Below are positions 17,201 to 18,476 of a DNA stretch of 18,476 bases, piece after piece; within the stretch, counting starts at the first letter, position 1; each line of letters opens with the position of its first letter. The DNA lies in NCBI GenBank assembly GCA_002343455.1, contig DDSR01000469.1, positions 185 to 18,660 of the forward strand, read 5' to 3'. The stretch is from Deltaproteobacteria bacterium UBA2385. GTDB taxonomy: Bacteria; Myxococcota_A; UBA796; UBA2385. The notes beneath the pieces were generated by a model. The model was not told where the DNA came from. It saw only the letters and a program-made list of their open reading frames with translations, and made no database searches. Position numbers and translations under genes: made by a program.

Positions 17201-18476
17201 CGATGGCGCCTGGGCCAACGCTGCCTTGGGATACTCCGCCGATGTGGGCGATGTAAACGGAGACGGGTTCGCCGACTGGGTCTTTGGCTCGTTCCGGGTC
17301 GAGCGGGTCGACCTGTGGTTCGGACAGGGCCTGGACGCCGACGGCGATGGCTTCGGGACGACCCGGGACTGCGACGACGACGACCCCAGCGTCTCGCCGG
17401 GCGCCGAAGAGGTCTGCGGTGGCGGAGATGAGGACTGCGACGGCGAGATCGACGAGTCGGGCGCCAGCGGCGAGAGCGCCTGGTACCGGGACGCGGACGG
17501 CGACGGCTTCGGGGATCCGGCCGAGAGCGTCGAGGCCTGCGCTGCCTCGGTCGGCTACACGGACAACGGCGAAGACTGCGATGACGACGACGCCTCCGTC
17601 AATCCGGACGCGCTCGAAGCCTGCGGCGGCGGGGACGAGGACTGCGACGGCGAGACCGACGAGGCCGGCGCCAGCGGCGAGACGGTCTGGTACGCGGACG
17701 CGGACGGGGACGGCTACGGCGACCCGGCGACTTCGGTCGAGGCGTGCAGCGCCTCGGTCGGCTACACGGACAACGCCGAGGACTGCGACGACACCGACCC
17801 CGCCATCAGTCCGTCGGGCACCGAGGCCTGCGGGGGTGGGGACGAGGACTGCGACGGCGAGACCGACGAGGCGGGGGCCAGCGGCGAGAGCACCTGGTAC
17901 GCGGACGCGGACGGGGACGGCTGGGGCGATCCGGCGACCTCGGTCGAGGAGTGCAGCGCACCGGATGGCTACCTGACGGACTTCGCGGACTGCGACGACA
18001 CCGACCCCGCCACCAGTCCGTCGGGCACCGAGGCCTGCGGGGGCGGGGACGAGGACTGCGACGGCGCGACCGACGAGGCGGGGGCCAGCGGCGAGACCAC
18101 CTGGTACGCGGACGCGGATGGCGACGGGTACGGGGATCCGGCGACCTCGGTCGAGGCTTGTGCGGCGCCGCTGGGCTACCTCAGCGACTTCGGGGACTGC
18201 GACGACACCGACCCCGCCATCAAGCCGACCGGCGTCGAGGCCTGCGGGGGCGGAGACGAGGACTGCGACGGCGAGACCGACGAGGCGGGGGCCAGCGGCG
18301 AGAGCACCTGGTACCTGGACGCGGACGGCGACGGGTACGGGAATCCGGCCGAGGCGGTCCTCGACTGTACGGCCCCGGCCGACCACGTCGGAAACGGTGA
18401 CGACTGCGACGACGCCGACCCCACCCGGGCCGAAGACTGCAGCAGCGGCGACGGGGGCGGCACCGGCGACGGGGGC
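14289..18476 (+). CDS. Giant FG-GAP / MopE-repeat lipoprotein, 3' end beyond the window
   Basis: At least 1396 codons are open in one frame, running off the window. MHLIALLGLAC is a short lipoprotein signal with Cys11. Residues to about 215 form an N-terminal beta domain ending RFPVVIDPV, common before FG-GAP arrays. From about 220 to 1012 there are 14 FG-GAP/VCBS-type units of the GDVNGDGYDDLLAGAPG kind, calcium-binding loops of integrin-like beta-propellers. From about 1014 on, a MopE-like array repeats every 69 residues with WYADADGDGYGDP, DCDDTDP and GGGDEDCDG motifs. The visible end, GDGGGTGDGG, looks like a linker before a missing C-terminal segment. GGAGAA at 14280 lies just before the ATG. 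It is probably cell-surface and calcium-binding, with an adhesive or metal-binding role as inference. Confidence 0.9.
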   Translation, partial: MHLIALLGLACTPGTLTEAAPSSTVAPPLRAVDPVVLRLDGGVGRVTEPRSGLSLQLHGDEASLQTVQGESFTLRLAGATAGEVRLESCPPGVEACEQVATVERGAGIQEWWTNSRYGLMHGFVAAQPTDALRLTVELEGARAVSAGSRGARLVLPSGQRLSYSGLRAWDADGQELSARMEAQEQSLALHVDTSQARFPVVIDPVVGSAWTGAGEGWSVVVDGDIQGDGYDDLIVVDPYDGSGSYVDVGYFFVYWGTSGGLGGLMESYRNDATESYLGRSSLGEPLAMGDTNGDGYDDLVIGNAYYTSSSRYGRFMSFHGSSTDLPSSANRTFIGTSTYQYLGSDIAVGDLNGDGYEDAAVTDMDEDLFVYWGSSSGLTSTGLWEPGTSLGYDAVVAIGDLDGDGDLDLAVGMPGYTYGHSSEGAVVVFTQEGGELSTSTSWFWDSDQSSAGCGRDLATGDFNGDGVDDLAVACPGWDGDHTDGGRAMVFYGSTGGLASSPDWTVDGEESGLDYGYEVASAGDMDGDGDAELLVTINGEGVAGRVDLFLGSVDGLDSVADDRMEGTDADEGVGAGIAGGGDLDGDGLADIAITAAVRTWGSSSYGTTGATWVLYGSESPGLGSHRLQDQSWTSSSGNFGYSVATGCDVNADGYDDVAFGVYGSGAASYVLGGADGAESTSRTLTYSAQTLACLGDVNGDGYDDIALGTYSSSSTPSVYAFYGSTTGLSTSRSSALSAGGGSSWGEALVGDLDLDGDGYPDVVVGEPDHRSTANNEGRVVWYPGGSAGISSTGTTVDVGGVDSTGLGTWLSSAGDVNGDGYDDLLAGAPGWDGDGADRGQVRLYLGSADGPVAPAAWTLEGEEDNLGLGYVHGGGDVTGDGLPDLLVGGSGMYEAVLYAGDGSSYSSAPVWSFSPHLVGQVGQNALFLPDQDGDGFDELVVTDYDHGAASQGGAWFFRGGEGAPEAEPYLSIDGAWANAALGYSADVGDVNGDGFADWVFGSFRVERVDLWFGQGLDADGDGFGTTRDCDDDDPSVSPGAEEVCGGGDEDCDGEIDESGASGESAWYRDADGDGFGDPAESVEACAASVGYTDNGEDCDDDDASVNPDALEACGGGDEDCDGETDEAGASGETVWYADADGDGYGDPATSVEACSASVGYTDNAEDCDDTDPAISPSGTEACGGGDEDCDGETDEAGASGESTWYADADGDGWGDPATSVEECSAPDGYLTDFADCDDTDPATSPSGTEACGGGDEDCDGATDEAGASGETTWYADADGDGYGDPATSVEACAAPLGYLSDFGDCDDTDPAIKPTGVEACGGGDEDCDGETDEAGASGESTWYLDADGDGYGNPAEAVLDCTAPADHVGNGDDCDDADPTRAEDCSSGDGGGTGDGG
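14955..17325 (+). repeat. Array of 14 FG-GAP/VCBS units
   Basis: Units begin near 14958, 15151, 15331, 15483, 15661, 15855, 16030, 16226, 16371, 16535, 16728, 16910, 17075 and 17247. Each holds a D-x-[DN]-G-D-G-type calcium loop followed by a hydrophobic strand. Fourteen units would fit two seven-bladed propellers. The nucleotide core GAACGGAGACGGCTACGA recurs nearly unchanged in several units. Confidence 0.8.
17370..18422 (+). repeat. MopE-like array with exact 207-bp (69-residue) period
   Basis: The codon TGC of the DCDD motif recurs at 17370, 17577, 17784, 17991, 18198 and 18405, each exactly 207 nt apart. Six Cys-Asp-Asp motifs bound five full units. Each unit contains four cysteines (AC, DC, C before GGG, DEDC) and two Asp-rich loops. 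Confidence 0.9.

Noticed and set aside
15453..18386. 977-codon open frame on the minus strand
   Set aside because: It lies opposite the FG-GAP/MopE gene, whose frame shows clear motifs. The antisense product is repetitive Val/Ala/Arg text mirroring the repeats, which is typical of GC-rich repeat DNA.

Overview
The window is GC-rich (about 70-75% G+C in most genes) and gene-dense. Its gene content suggests Myxococcota or a related deltaproteobacterial lineage: a Ser/Thr kinase fused to ATPase-like and helical-repeat regions, many secreted lipoproteins with Asp/Thr/Gly-rich linkers, and a very large FG-GAP plus MopE-type repeat protein. No rRNA, tRNA or CRISPR array was seen. The taxonomic call is inference from gene style only.

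Layout, left to right. Positions 1-279 hold no gene but carry a palindromic repeat element (element A). An unrecognised small protein follows (280-744, +). On the minus strand lies a compact envelope operon: a di-heme cytochrome c peroxidase/MauG-type lipoprotein (3501-4463), a single-domain rhodanese lipoprotein (3088-3504) and a bifunctional class A penicillin-binding protein (747-3071). Divergent from it is ATP-dependent PEP carboxykinase, pckA (4601-6184). An ArsR-type repressor and an AHSA1/SRPBCC protein form a translationally coupled pair on the minus strand (6188-7008), with a perfect palindrome directly upstream of the likely ArsR start. On the plus strand follow a Uma2-family putative nuclease (7084-7815) and a D12-class adenine DNA methyltransferase (7850-8857). 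A lower-GC cysteine-rich lipoprotein (8854-9717, -) is coupled to a 988-residue Ser/Thr kinase with a degenerate ATPase-like region and a helical-repeat tail (9714-12680, -). A second copy of the repeat element (element B) occupies the divergent intergenic region. The plus strand then encodes a right-handed beta-helix lipoprotein (12951-14264) and a giant lipoprotein with 14 FG-GAP units and an exact 69-residue MopE-like array, cut off by the window end (14289 onward).

The most unusual non-coding signal is the repeat element. A 24-nt unit occurs in tandem pairs with exactly 31 nt start-to-start, in three well-preserved pairs plus one decayed pair. The pairs face each other in inverted orientation across 88-99 nt, forming two related elements of about 200 nt lying 12.5 kb apart. 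They may be a REPIN/MITE-like dispersed element or a helically phased double operator for divergent genes. Other noteworthy points are extremely short lipoprotein signals without Lys/Arg, almost absent spacing at all three convergent gene ends, and the adjacency of a putative nuclease with a DNA methyltransferase.
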